DNA of 18,618 bases from Pseudomonadota bacterium (lineage in GTDB: Bacteria > Pseudomonadota > Alphaproteobacteria > Rhizobiales > Rhizobiaceae): assembly GCA_023387775.1 (NCBI GenBank), contig JAEWHN010000020.1, forward strand, positions 1 through 18,618, in the 5' to 3' direction. This document shows positions 1 through 5,818 of the stretch, piece by piece. The translations under genes were made by a program, and so were the position numbers. Within the stretch, counting starts at the first letter, position 1. The number at the start of each line of letters is the position of its first letter. The notes beneath the pieces were generated by a model that made no database searches, was not told the origin of the DNA, and saw only the letters and a list, made by a program, of their open reading frames with translations.

Positions 1-53
1 AGCGAATCCCAGAGCCGATCGGAATTGATGCGGAGGTTGGATTCAATCGGCAT
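1..53 (-). CDS. Zn-dependent amidohydrolase, probable beta-ureidopropionase (N-terminal fragment)
   Basis: Only the first 17 codons lie in the window, reading MPIESNLRINSDRLWDS before running off the left edge. The segment NLRINxDRLWDSL resembles, from memory, the N-terminus of Zn-dependent hydrolases of the allantoate amidohydrolase / N-carbamoyl-amino-acid hydrolase family (M20 peptidase fold). The start is the ATG at 53-51, preceded by GGAGA at a normal Shine-Dalgarno distance. In the reductive pyrimidine pathway such an enzyme hydrolyses N-carbamoyl-beta-alanine to beta-alanine, CO2 and ammonia, and the next gene upstream (163-1491) would transaminate that beta-alanine. Both genes read leftwards with 109 bp between them, so they are probably co-transcribed. 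The family call rests on very few residues plus context; a dihydropyrimidinase gene is expected further left. Confidence 0.6.
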   Translation of the reverse strand, partial: MPIESNLRINSDRLWDS

Positions 54-90
54 GGGGTTTCTCCGCTGTAAGGCGTTGCTTCGCACCCCC

Positions 91-154
91 TGTCCTGCCA
101 GACGGATTGCCGGCAGGACAAGCGGAGGTGCCTGTCGTCATCCTATCCTGCCAG
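91..154 (-). repeat. Three copies of TCCTGCC forming alternative hairpins between two genes
   Basis: In the gap between the aminotransferase and the hydrolase, TGTCCTGCC (91-99) and GGCAGGACA (112-120) form a perfect 9-bp inverted repeat. A third copy, TATCCTGCC (144-152), has the same orientation as the first. In the leftward transcript the middle copy (120-112) can pair with either the earlier copy (152-144; 9 pairs including one G-U) or the later copy (99-91; 9 Watson-Crick pairs). The hairpins are mutually exclusive. No T-run follows, so this is not a classical terminator. It may be a processing or stabilising element, or chance repetition. Confidence 0.5.
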
Positions 155-162
155 CAGAAGCG

Positions 163-1491
163 TCAATCCACCATCCTCAGCACTTCGCGGATGTGGTCGA
201 TCAGCTCGTTGATCTGCCCCTTGGTGATGATCAGCGGCGGCGACAGCGCGATGATGTCGCCGGTGGTGCGGATCAGCGCACCGCGCTCATAGGCCTTCAC
301 GAAGGCGGAGAAGGCTCGCTTGGTCGGCTGGCCGGCGATCGGCTCCAGTTCGATCGCCCCGATCAGGCCGATGTTGCGGATGTCGATGACGTGCGGTTCG
401 CCCTTCAGCGAATGCAGCGCGTCCTCCCAGTAGGGCGCGAGCTCGGCGCCGCGGGTCAGCAGGCCTTCCTCCCTGTAGGTGTCGAGTGTGCCCAGCGCCG
501 CGGCGCTGGCGATCGGGTTGCCGGAATAGGTGTAGCCGTGGAAGAACTCGATCAGGTGTTCCGGCCCGGTCATGAAGGCGTCGTGGATCTCCTTCTTCAC
601 GAACACCGCCCCCATCGGGATGACGCCGTTGGAGACGCCCTTGGCGGTGGTCATGATGTCGGGGATGACGCCGAAATAGTCGGCCGCGAACGGCGCGCCG
701 AGACGACCGAAGCCGGTGATGACCTCGTCGAAAATCAGCAGGATGCCGTGCTTGTCGCAGATCTGGCGCAGGCGCTGCAGATAGCCCTTCGGCGGGATCA
801 GAACGCCCGTGGAGCCGGCGACCGGCTCGACGATGACGGCCGCAATGGTCGAGGCGTCATGCAGCGCGACGATGCGCTCCAACTCGTCGGCGAGCTCCGC
901 ACCATGCTCCGGCTCGCCCTTGGTGAAGGCGTTCTTGGCCGGCAGGTGGGTGTGCGGAAGATGGTCGACGCCGGCGAGCAGGGTGCCGAACATCTTGCGG
1001 TTGGTGACGATGCCGCCGACCGAGATGCCACCGAAATTGACGCCGTGATAACCGCGCTCGCGGCCGATGAGGCGGGTGCGGGAGCCCTCGCCCTTCACGC
1101 GCTGGTAGGCCAGCGCCATCTTCAGCGCGGTGTCGACCGATTCCGAGCCGGAATTGGTGAAGAACACATGGTCCATGCCGGCCGGCGCGATGTCGACCAG
1201 GCGGTTTGCCAGCTCGAACACGATCGGGTGGCCCATCTGGAAGGCGGGCGCATAGTCGAGCTCGGCGGCCTGATGCTGGATGGCCTCGGTGATCTTGGGG
1301 CGGCAGTGACCAGCGTTGACGCACCACAGGCCGGCCGTGCCGTCGAGGATCTTGCGACCGTCGCTTGCCGTATAGTGCATGTCCTTGGCACCCACGAGCA
1401 TGCGCGGCGCCTGCTTGAATTGACGGTTTGCCGTAAACGGCATCCAGAATGCGCTGAGGTCGTTCGGAGCGACGTTCTTTCTGTTAGACAT
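163..1491 (-). CDS. Class III (omega) aminotransferase, probable beta-alanine--pyruvate transaminase
   Basis: PLP-dependent fold-type I enzyme of 442 aa, predicted to move the amino group of beta-alanine to pyruvate, giving malonate semialdehyde and alanine: the last dedicated step of reductive uracil breakdown. Visible family features are the substrate-pocket start LSAFWMPFTANRQFK, the PLP-phosphate loop NSGSES (about residue 113), the RGYHG segment (about 146), the IFDEVITGFGRLG block with the Asp that contacts the pyridine nitrogen (about 253-265), and the Schiff-base lysine in TTAKGVSNG (about Lys284). Length is normal. The ATG at 1491-1489 is preferred over an in-frame TTG six bases upstream; AAGGA lies about ten bases before the ATG. 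It reads leftwards towards the amidohydrolase and is divergent from rutR, with a RutR-like operator in its promoter region. The exact amino donor cannot be proven from sequence; other omega-aminotransferase substrates are possible. Confidence 0.85.
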   Translation of the reverse strand: MSNRKNVAPNDLSAFWMPFTANRQFKQAPRMLVGAKDMHYTASDGRKILDGTAGLWCVNAGHCRPKITEAIQHQAAELDYAPAFQMGHPIVFELANRLVDIAPAGMDHVFFTNSGSESVDTALKMALAYQRVKGEGSRTRLIGRERGYHGVNFGGISVGGIVTNRKMFGTLLAGVDHLPHTHLPAKNAFTKGEPEHGAELADELERIVALHDASTIAAVIVEPVAGSTGVLIPPKGYLQRLRQICDKHGILLIFDEVITGFGRLGAPFAADYFGVIPDIMTTAKGVSNGVIPMGAVFVKKEIHDAFMTGPEHLIEFFHGYTYSGNPIASAAALGTLDTYREEGLLTRGAELAPYWEDALHSLKGEPHVIDIRNIGLIGAIELEPIAGQPTKRAFSAFVKAYERGALIRTTGDIIALSPPLIITKGQINELIDHIREVLRMVD

Positions 1492-1559
1492 AACCAAGCT
1501 TTCCTTCTGCGGTCCCCTGTTTCGATGCGGCCAACGCTTGGTCTTTGCGACACTTCTGT

Positions 1560-1588
1560 GTTACGCAATTTTTTGACCGGTTGGACAA
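1560..1588 (-). promoter_or_regulatory. Candidate promoter of the aminotransferase gene
   Basis: On the minus strand TTGTCC (1588-1583) is followed after 17 bases by CGTAAC (1565-1560), a moderate -35/-10 pair about 70 bases ahead of the aminotransferase ATG. The -35 hexamer lies inside the RutR-like operator, so bound RutR should block polymerase. The -10 match is weak. Confidence 0.35.
1573..1588. promoter_or_regulatory. RutR-like operator between rutR and the aminotransferase gene
   Basis: TTGACCGGTTGGACAA matches the RutR palindrome TTGACCA-nn-TGGTCAA, as remembered from E. coli RutR work, at 6 of 7 bases in each half-site. It is extended by one T and one A into an 18-bp imperfect palindrome (1572-1589). 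It lies in the 236-bp divergent region beside a gene for a RutR-type protein and overlaps the candidate aminotransferase promoter. RutR itself may also be autoregulated here. E. coli RutR releases DNA when it binds uracil or thymine; the same would make this a substrate-induced switch. Confidence 0.7.
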
Positions 1589-1727
1589 ACGTTAGCACCG
1601 CCAGACAGGCGGTCAAGGGAATACTAGCCCATATGCGCGCGCCAAATCGCGTTCCACGGACCAAGAGGAACTGGTCCAGCGAATTAGTCCACAGGCGAGT
1701 GGCCCGCGCCCTCGCCAGGAGGCTTCC

Positions 1728-2369
1728 ATGACGATGGAAAGCGCCGCGCCGCCCCGCCGCACACGCATCCAGCAGGAGAAGCGCGAGCTCATCCTGGAAG
1801 CCGCGCTGGAGGTGTTTTCCACCCACGGATTCCGCGGCTCCACCATCGACCAGATCGCCGAAGCGGCGGGCATGTCGAAGCCCAACCTGCTCTATTATTT
1901 CCGGCGCAAGGAGGACATCCACGAAACGCTGATGGAGCGCTTGCTGGACACCTGGCTGGCGCCGCTGCGCGAACTGGACGACAGCGGCGACCCGATCGCC
2001 GAGATCCGCGGCTATATCCGCCGCAAGCTGGAGATGGCGCGCGACTACCCTCGGGAAAGCCGGCTGTTCGCCAATGAGATCCTGCAGGGCGCACCGCGCA
2101 TCATGCCGATGCTTGAGGGCGAGCTGAAAGCCCTGGTGGACGAGAAGGCCGAAATCATCAAGGGCTGGATGCGTGCCGGCAAGATCGTCAAGACCGACCC
2201 CTGGCACCTGATCTTCGCCATCTGGGCCACGACCCAGCACTATGCCGATTTCGACGTGCAGGTGCGCGCCGTGCTGGGGCCCGACCGGAGTGGCGAAGGC
2301 CGCTTCGAGGATGCGGCCCGGTTTCTGGAAAACCTGTTCATCCACGGGCTGGCGCCGCACAGGGACTGA
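1728..2369 (+). CDS. rutR: RutR-type TetR family transcriptional regulator of pyrimidine catabolism
   Basis: A 213-aa TetR-family repressor. The N-terminal helix-turn-helix domain occupies about residues 20-66, including STIDQIAEAAGMSKPNLLYYF, and is followed by the C-terminal ligand domain. Long stretches recall E. coli RutR (212 aa): LLYYF, WLAPL, the KLE..RDYP segment, LKALVDEKAEII, GWM..GKI and DPWHLIFAIWATTQHYADF. In E. coli RutR binds uracil or thymine and controls the rut operon and other pyrimidine genes. Here it sits divergent from a beta-alanine aminotransferase, and no rut oxygenase genes are visible, so it most likely governs the reductive pathway. The start is well supported by AGGAGG six bases before the ATG. 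RutR-like sites occur at 1573-1588 and 7234-7249. An EthD-like gene follows 139 bp downstream on the same strand and may be co-transcribed. Confidence 0.9.
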   Translation: MTMESAAPPRRTRIQQEKRELILEAALEVFSTHGFRGSTIDQIAEAAGMSKPNLLYYFRRKEDIHETLMERLLDTWLAPLRELDDSGDPIAEIRGYIRRKLEMARDYPRESRLFANEILQGAPRIMPMLEGELKALVDEKAEIIKGWMRAGKIVKTDPWHLIFAIWATTQHYADFDVQVRAVLGPDRSGEGRFEDAARFLENLFIHGLAPHRD

Positions 2370-2508
2370 TCCTCTCAGGCACGCAGGACTATCTTCCAGC
2401 TATCCACCAAGCCAGGCTTCGACCATGCTGGCCGGACCTCCCCCGCAGTGCATGGCCGGCGGCTCCGGCTCGTGCACGAAAGCGGGGCGAGGGACGGAGG
2501 AGACCTCC

Positions 2509-2817
2509 ATGGCGAAGCTGATCGTGATGTACAGGACGCCGAAGGATCCGGCGGCCTTCGACCGCTACTATTTTTCCACGCATGTCCCGCTGGCGAAGAA
2601 AATACCCGGCGTCATGAAGTATGAGGTGAGCGACGGAGCGGTTGCCACTCCTGCGGGTTCGGCGCCCTATCATCTGGTCGCAGTGCTGGAGTTCCGCTCC
2701 ATGGCCGAGATCGAGAAGGCGCTGACCTCTCCCGAAGGCCAGGCGGCTGCTGGCGACATTCCCAATTTTGCCGATGGCGGCGCCGAGCTCTTCCTTTTCG
2801 ACACCAAGGAGGTCTGA
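2509..2817 (+). CDS. EthD family protein (small alpha+beta-barrel protein)
   Basis: A 102-aa protein beginning MAKLIVMYRTP, with the EthD signature: an N-terminal beta strand followed by DRYYFSTHVPLAKKIPG and a conserved His (THVPLA). The second half contains HLVAVLEFRSMAEIEKAL, as in EthD/dimeric alpha-beta barrel proteins. The family takes its name from a protein of the ETBE-degradation cluster and usually forms dimers; no specific reaction can be assigned. The ATG at 2509 is chosen because GGAGGAG lies just upstream; the same frame is open further 5' but would run into rutR. It follows rutR on the same strand and converges with the protease-inhibitor gene (28-bp gap). A role in pyrimidine breakdown is possible only by proximity. 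Confidence 0.8.
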   Translation: MAKLIVMYRTPKDPAAFDRYYFSTHVPLAKKIPGVMKYEVSDGAVATPAGSAPYHLVAVLEFRSMAEIEKALTSPEGQAAAGDIPNFADGGAELFLFDTKEV

Positions 2818-2845
2818 CGCGGCTTGCCCGCCTCCGACTGGCGGC

Positions 2846-3268
2846 TTAGCCCCGGGGCGCGGGCTGGATCGTGAACACGCCGTCCGTATCGGGGAACGCG
2901 ACATAGATGTCGTCCGGCGTTTCGAAGCGGATGCGCGTCCTGCGCTCTGCATCGACCAGATCGATCGCCCAGCCTTCCAGCAGCCGCCATGCGGTGATGT
3001 CGTCCAGAACCGGGAAGCGCGCAGCGCAGTCTGGCGCGAGTTCCAGCTCCATGCCGCCGATGGTCAGCTCGCGCTTCAGGACGACCATGCAATGCTTGTC
3101 GCCCGCAGCGTTGCTGATCGTCCACGTGCCGAACATGTCAGAGACGAACTCGGGATTGGCGTTGTCGATGTCGATCGCCTGCAACTGATCGAACATCGCT
3201 TCCTCAGCGAGGGCGCCGCCGCTCTGCAGGCACGCGGCGACGGCAAGCCCAAGAAAAATGGAACGCAT
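2846..3268 (-). CDS. Inh/AprI (Omp19-like) family protease inhibitor, secreted
   Basis: A 140-aa exported protein. Residues 1-21 (MRSIFLGLAVAACLQSGGALA) form a signal peptide with a likely signal peptidase I site after ALA. A VAAC sequence at residues 10-13 could be a lipobox, though it would leave a very short signal. The mature part contains MFGTWTISNAAGDKHCMVVL and a second cysteine in LELAPDCAARFP, the GTWxLS...C...C pattern of the AprI/Inh family, with the two cysteines expected to form a disulfide. It ends with a beta-strand-rich segment. Family members inhibit serralysin-type metalloproteases or, for Brucella Omp19, other proteases. The ATG at 3268 is preferred over longer in-frame starts because GGAGG precedes it and the signal peptide begins there. 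It may be read through from the AhpD-like gene 85 bp upstream or have its own promoter. No serralysin gene is visible here. Confidence 0.75.
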   Translation of the reverse strand: MRSIFLGLAVAACLQSGGALAEEAMFDQLQAIDIDNANPEFVSDMFGTWTISNAAGDKHCMVVLKRELTIGGMELELAPDCAARFPVLDDITAWRLLEGWAIDLVDAERRTRIRFETPDDIYVAFPDTDGVFTIQPAPRG

Positions 3269-3336
3269 CCCCCTTCCTCCCTGTCTGCGCACAGCAAAGC
3301 ACTGCACGGGACGGCGGGCAAGACGCCTCAAGACAG

Positions 3337-3352
3337 GCGGCCGCAGGGCCGC
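3337..3352 (-). terminator. GC-rich hairpin directly after the AhpD-like gene
   Basis: GCGGCC (3337-3342), loop GCAG, GGCCGC (3347-3352): a perfect 6-bp stem starting one base beyond the TAA stop. The leftward sequence after it has only scattered T residues, so it would be a weak terminator or an RNA-stabilising end at best. Confidence 0.3.
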
Positions 3353-3353
3353 G

Positions 3354-3812
3354 TTACGCGGCCACGGCCTTCGCAACAGGATGGATGGCGTGGAACGACA
3401 CGCACAGCCGGTTCCACATGTTGATCATACCCACCGCCACCGTGAGCTTGACCAGTTCCTGTTCGGAAAAGTGCTTGAGCGTTTTCTCGTAAAGCTCGTC
3501 GGGAACGCCACCTTGAGAGATCAGCGTTGCCGCCTCGACCCAGGCGAAGGCGGCGCGCTCGCGCTCGGAAAACAATGGCGATTCCTTCCAGGCCGCGACG
3601 AGATAGAGCCGCTGTTCGGTCTCGCCGTCGTGGCGCGCCTCGCGGCTGTGCATGTCGACGCAGTAGGAGCAGCCATTGATCTGCGACGCGCGCAGCTTGA
3701 TCAAATGCAGGAGACTCTTTTCCAGCCCGCATTCGTCCACGGCCTTGTTGAGGGCGCGCACCTCCTTGATCAGCTCGGGAGCAGCATTGTAGAAATTCAG
3801 CCTTGGCTTCAC
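3354..3812 (-). CDS. AhpD-like carboxymuconolactone decarboxylase family protein
   Basis: A 152-aa helical protein of the AhpD/CMD superfamily. The redox motif is Cys48-Ser-Tyr-Cys51 with His55 in INGCSYCVDMHSREAR, the CxxCxxxH pattern seen in AhpD and related peroxidase-like proteins. The C-terminal half (LVKLTVAVGMINMWNRL) is the usual helical segment. It may be a thiol-dependent peroxidase or disulfide reductase, but many homologues have no assigned substrate. The start is a GTG at 3812-3810, supported by GAGAGGAA just upstream; longer frames would overlap the Rrf2 gene. It lies 14 bp after the Rrf2 regulator, so the two are almost certainly one transcript. The pairing suggests a redox or nitrosative stress response (inference). 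Confidence 0.85.
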   Translation of the reverse strand: MKPRLNFYNAAPELIKEVRALNKAVDECGLEKSLLHLIKLRASQINGCSYCVDMHSREARHDGETEQRLYLVAAWKESPLFSERERAAFAWVEAATLISQGGVPDELYEKTLKHFSEQELVKLTVAVGMINMWNRLCVSFHAIHPVAKAVAA

Positions 3813-3826
3813 GACGTTTCCTCTCT

Positions 3827-4342
3827 TTATCGCTTGGTTGAAGGCGATTTCTGCGGACGCTGATGGCGCGCGACGAAGGCGCAGTTGGCCGCAACGGAGC
3901 GCGGGTCGGCTTCCGCCAGATATTCGGCCACGATGTCGGACAAGCGCTCGGCGGCCAACGCCGCCCGATAGGCCTTCTCCGCCCGCAGCATCGCGGCGTT
4001 GATGCCGCACGGCTTCACATAGGCCGAAGCCGGCAGCCTTGCCGGGCCGCGCTGGCGTATCTCCCCGCAACGGAAGGCCGGTTGCGGCCCTTCGATAGCC
4101 AGCACGATGTCGAGCAGCGAAATTTCCGCGGCCGCACGGGCCAGCCTGTAACCGCCGGTCGGCCCCGGCACGGATTCGAAAATGCCCGCGGCGACCAGCG
4201 CATTGAGATGCTTCAAGAGATAGCTCGGAGACAGGCCGAACTGCTCGGCAAGCGCCGCAGCGGGCAAGGTTGCCCTCTCTTCCACACTGACCAGAGCCGC
4301 AGCACAATGGATCGCCGCTTCAACACCTTCACTCAGCTTCAT
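3827..4342 (-). CDS. Rrf2 family transcriptional regulator
   Basis: A 171-aa regulator with an N-terminal winged helix (LAEQFGLSPSYLLKHLNALVAAGIFESVPGP and the wing TGGYRLARAAAEISLLDIV) typical of Rrf2/IscR/NsrR proteins. IscR-like members hold a [2Fe-2S] cluster with three closely spaced cysteines. Here only Cys92 (FRCGEIRQRGP) and Cys112 (KPCGIN) are in that region, and no cysteine sits between them, so a classical three-Cys cluster is unlikely. Cys13 and Cys154 are further away. It could sense through thiols, use a different cluster ligand, or have no cluster. It is the first gene of a two-gene unit with the AhpD-like protein and probably autoregulates through the palindrome at 4372-4384. 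Its ATG is at 4342; I see no strong Shine-Dalgarno there. Confidence 0.85.
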   Translation of the reverse strand: MKLSEGVEAAIHCAAALVSVEERATLPAAALAEQFGLSPSYLLKHLNALVAAGIFESVPGPTGGYRLARAAAEISLLDIVLAIEGPQPAFRCGEIRQRGPARLPASAYVKPCGINAAMLRAEKAYRAALAAERLSDIVAEYLAEADPRSVAANCAFVARHQRPQKSPSTKR

Positions 4343-4371
4343 GGCTCGAAAACCCTATTCATAGATATTTT

Positions 4372-4384
4372 ATATCCTGGATAT
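4372..4384. promoter_or_regulatory. Palindrome upstream of the Rrf2 gene, candidate operator
   Basis: ATATCC-T-GGATAT is a perfect 13-bp palindrome about 30 bp before the Rrf2 start. It lies within an AT-rich stretch (about 4362-4400) that contrasts with the GC-rich surroundings and carries outer GATA (4363-4366) and TATC (4389-4392) repeats. Rrf2 proteins often bind AT-rich dyads at their own promoters, so autoregulation is the likely purpose. Confidence 0.5.
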
Positions 4385-4399
4385 TTCTTATCGTCAATT

Positions 4400-4436
4400 A
4401 TGCAAAAAGAAACTGGCGGGCCTAAGACCCGCCAGT
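4400..4436 (-). terminator. Intrinsic terminator of the preT-preA operon
   Basis: In the leftward direction ACTGGCGGG (4436-4428), a 7-base loop and CCCGCCAGT (4420-4412) form a perfect 9-bp GC-rich stem. It is immediately followed by TTCTTTTTGC, a good U-tract. It lies 67 bases past the preA stop and just ahead of the Rrf2 promoter region, isolating the two units. Confidence 0.85.
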
Positions 4437-4450
4437 CTCGAAAGACCTGT

Positions 4451-4492
4451 GGCCAGGCGGCCTCCCTTCCCCCTTCGGGATTCCGCCTGGCC
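4451..4492. repeat. Large hairpin between preA and its terminator
   Basis: GGCCAGGCGG (4451-4460) and CCGCCTGGCC (4483-4492) form a perfect 10-bp inverted repeat. A small internal hairpin CCC-TTC-GGG (4471-4479) lies in its loop, and an alternative pairing is possible between CCTCCC (4461-4466) and GGGAGG (4493-4498). It starts 10 bases after the preA stop and probably protects the 3' end of the message or assists the terminator that follows. Confidence 0.5.
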
Positions 4493-4502
4493 GGGAGGAA
4501 CC

Positions 4503-5816
4503 TTATTCCGCCGCCTGCCGCGCCATCGGGTTGTTGGGATGCGTCGTCCAGTTGGCGTAGTCGGGCGAGACCGTCTTGCCCGTGCGCTTGTCGAGCGCGC
4601 CCACCGCCAGCGGCTCCATGGTGATGCAGCCTTCGACCGGGCAGACGTTGACGCACAAATTGCAGCCGACGCATTCCTCCTCGATCACCTCGAAGTGGCG
4701 CCCGCCGTCGACCATGCTGGTGATCGCCTGGTGCGAGGTGTCCTCGCAGGCGATGTGGCAGCGGCCGCACTTGATGCAGGCGTCCTGATCGATGTGCGCC
4801 TTGGCGATGTAGTTGAGGTTGAGATACTGCCAGTCGGTGACGTTGGGCGTGGCGCGGCCGATCACATCGTCCAGCGTCTTGTGGCCCTTCTCGTCCATCC
4901 AGTTCTCAAGCCCGGCGATCATCTCCTGCACGATTTTGAAGCCATAGGTCATGGCCGCGGTGCAGACCTGCACGTTGCCGGCGCCGAGCGCCAGGAACTC
5001 GGCCGCGTCGCGCCATGTGGTGACGCCGCCGATGCCGGAGATGGGCAGGCCGCGGGTTTCGGGATCGCGGGCGATCTCAGCCACCATGTTGAGCGCGATC
5101 GGCTTCACCGCCGGGCCGCAATAGCCGCCGTGGCTGCCCTTGCCATCGATGGAAGGCTCGGGCGAGAACGAGTCGAGATCGACCGAGGTGATCGAGTTGA
5201 TCGTGTTGATCAGCGACACCGCGTCGGTGCCGCCGGCATGTGCCGCGCGCGCCGGCTTGCGGATGTCGGTGATGTTGGGCGTCAGCTTGGTGATGACCGG
5301 CATGCGCGTGTACTGCTTGCACCAGCGCACCACCATCTCGATATATTCCGGCACCTGGCCGACCGCCGCGCCCATGCCGCGCTCGCTCATGCCGTGCGGG
5401 CAGCCGAAGTTCAGCTCAATGCCGTCGGCGCCGGTTTCTTCCACCAGCGGCAGGATCGACTTCCAGGCGTTCTCCTCGCAAGGCACCATGATCGAGGCGA
5501 TCAACGCCCGGTCCGGCCAGTTCATCTTCACCTGCTTCATCTCGCGCAGGTTGGTCTGCAGGTCGCGGTCGGTGATCAGCTCGATATTGTTGAGACCGAG
5601 CAGGCGGCGGTCGGCGCCCCAGATCGCGCCATAGCGCGGGCCGTTGACGTTGACGACCGGCGGGCCTTCCTCGCCCAGCGTCTTCCAGACCACGCCGCCC
5701 CAGCCCGCCTTGAAGGCGCGCTCGACATTGTAGGCCTTATCGGTGGGCGGCGCGGAAGCCAGCCAGAACGGATTGGGCGACTTGATGCCGATGAAGTTGT
5801 TGCGAATGTCAGCCAT
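4503..5816 (-). CDS. preA: NAD-dependent dihydropyrimidine dehydrogenase, catalytic subunit PreA
   Basis: A 437-aa protein with an N-terminal dihydroorotate-dehydrogenase-like FMN barrel (about 1-310) and a C-terminal ferredoxin domain. The barrel holds FGCPHGMSERGMG with the presumed acid/base Cys139, NTINSITSVDLDS, and the phosphate-binding PISGIGGVTTWRDAAEFL. The ferredoxin part carries CIKCGRCHIAC (Cys347, 350, 353, 357) and CVGCNLCVNVC (Cys382, 385, 388, 392), two [4Fe-4S] sites. With PreT it reduces uracil and thymine to the 5,6-dihydro forms. I choose the ATG at 5816-5814 because GGGAGGG lies 7 bases upstream; the in-frame GTG at 5822, which overlaps the preT stop as GTGA, is too close to that ribosome site. 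Translational coupling to preT is likely. The unit ends at the terminator at 4400-4436. Confidence 0.95.
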   Translation of the reverse strand: MADIRNNFIGIKSPNPFWLASAPPTDKAYNVERAFKAGWGGVVWKTLGEEGPPVVNVNGPRYGAIWGADRRLLGLNNIELITDRDLQTNLREMKQVKMNWPDRALIASIMVPCEENAWKSILPLVEETGADGIELNFGCPHGMSERGMGAAVGQVPEYIEMVVRWCKQYTRMPVITKLTPNITDIRKPARAAHAGGTDAVSLINTINSITSVDLDSFSPEPSIDGKGSHGGYCGPAVKPIALNMVAEIARDPETRGLPISGIGGVTTWRDAAEFLALGAGNVQVCTAAMTYGFKIVQEMIAGLENWMDEKGHKTLDDVIGRATPNVTDWQYLNLNYIAKAHIDQDACIKCGRCHIACEDTSHQAITSMVDGGRHFEVIEEECVGCNLCVNVCPVEGCITMEPLAVGALDKRTGKTVSPDYANWTTHPNNPMARQAAE

Positions 5817-5818
5817 GC

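Noticed and set aside
25..1731. Long plus-strand frame of 568 codons opposite the aminotransferase
   Set aside because: Antisense shadow of a well-recognised aminotransferase; His/Asp/Arg/Val-rich composition typical of reverse-frame GC-rich DNA and no family resemblance.
1122..2360. Minus-strand 412-codon frame spanning rutR and the divergent promoter
   Set aside because: Overlaps both real genes and the operator; composition is antisense-like.
2826..2846. Bidirectional terminator between the convergent EthD-like and inhibitor genes
   Set aside because: Only a 5-bp stem (CCGCC-N7-GGCGG) with no T-run on either side.
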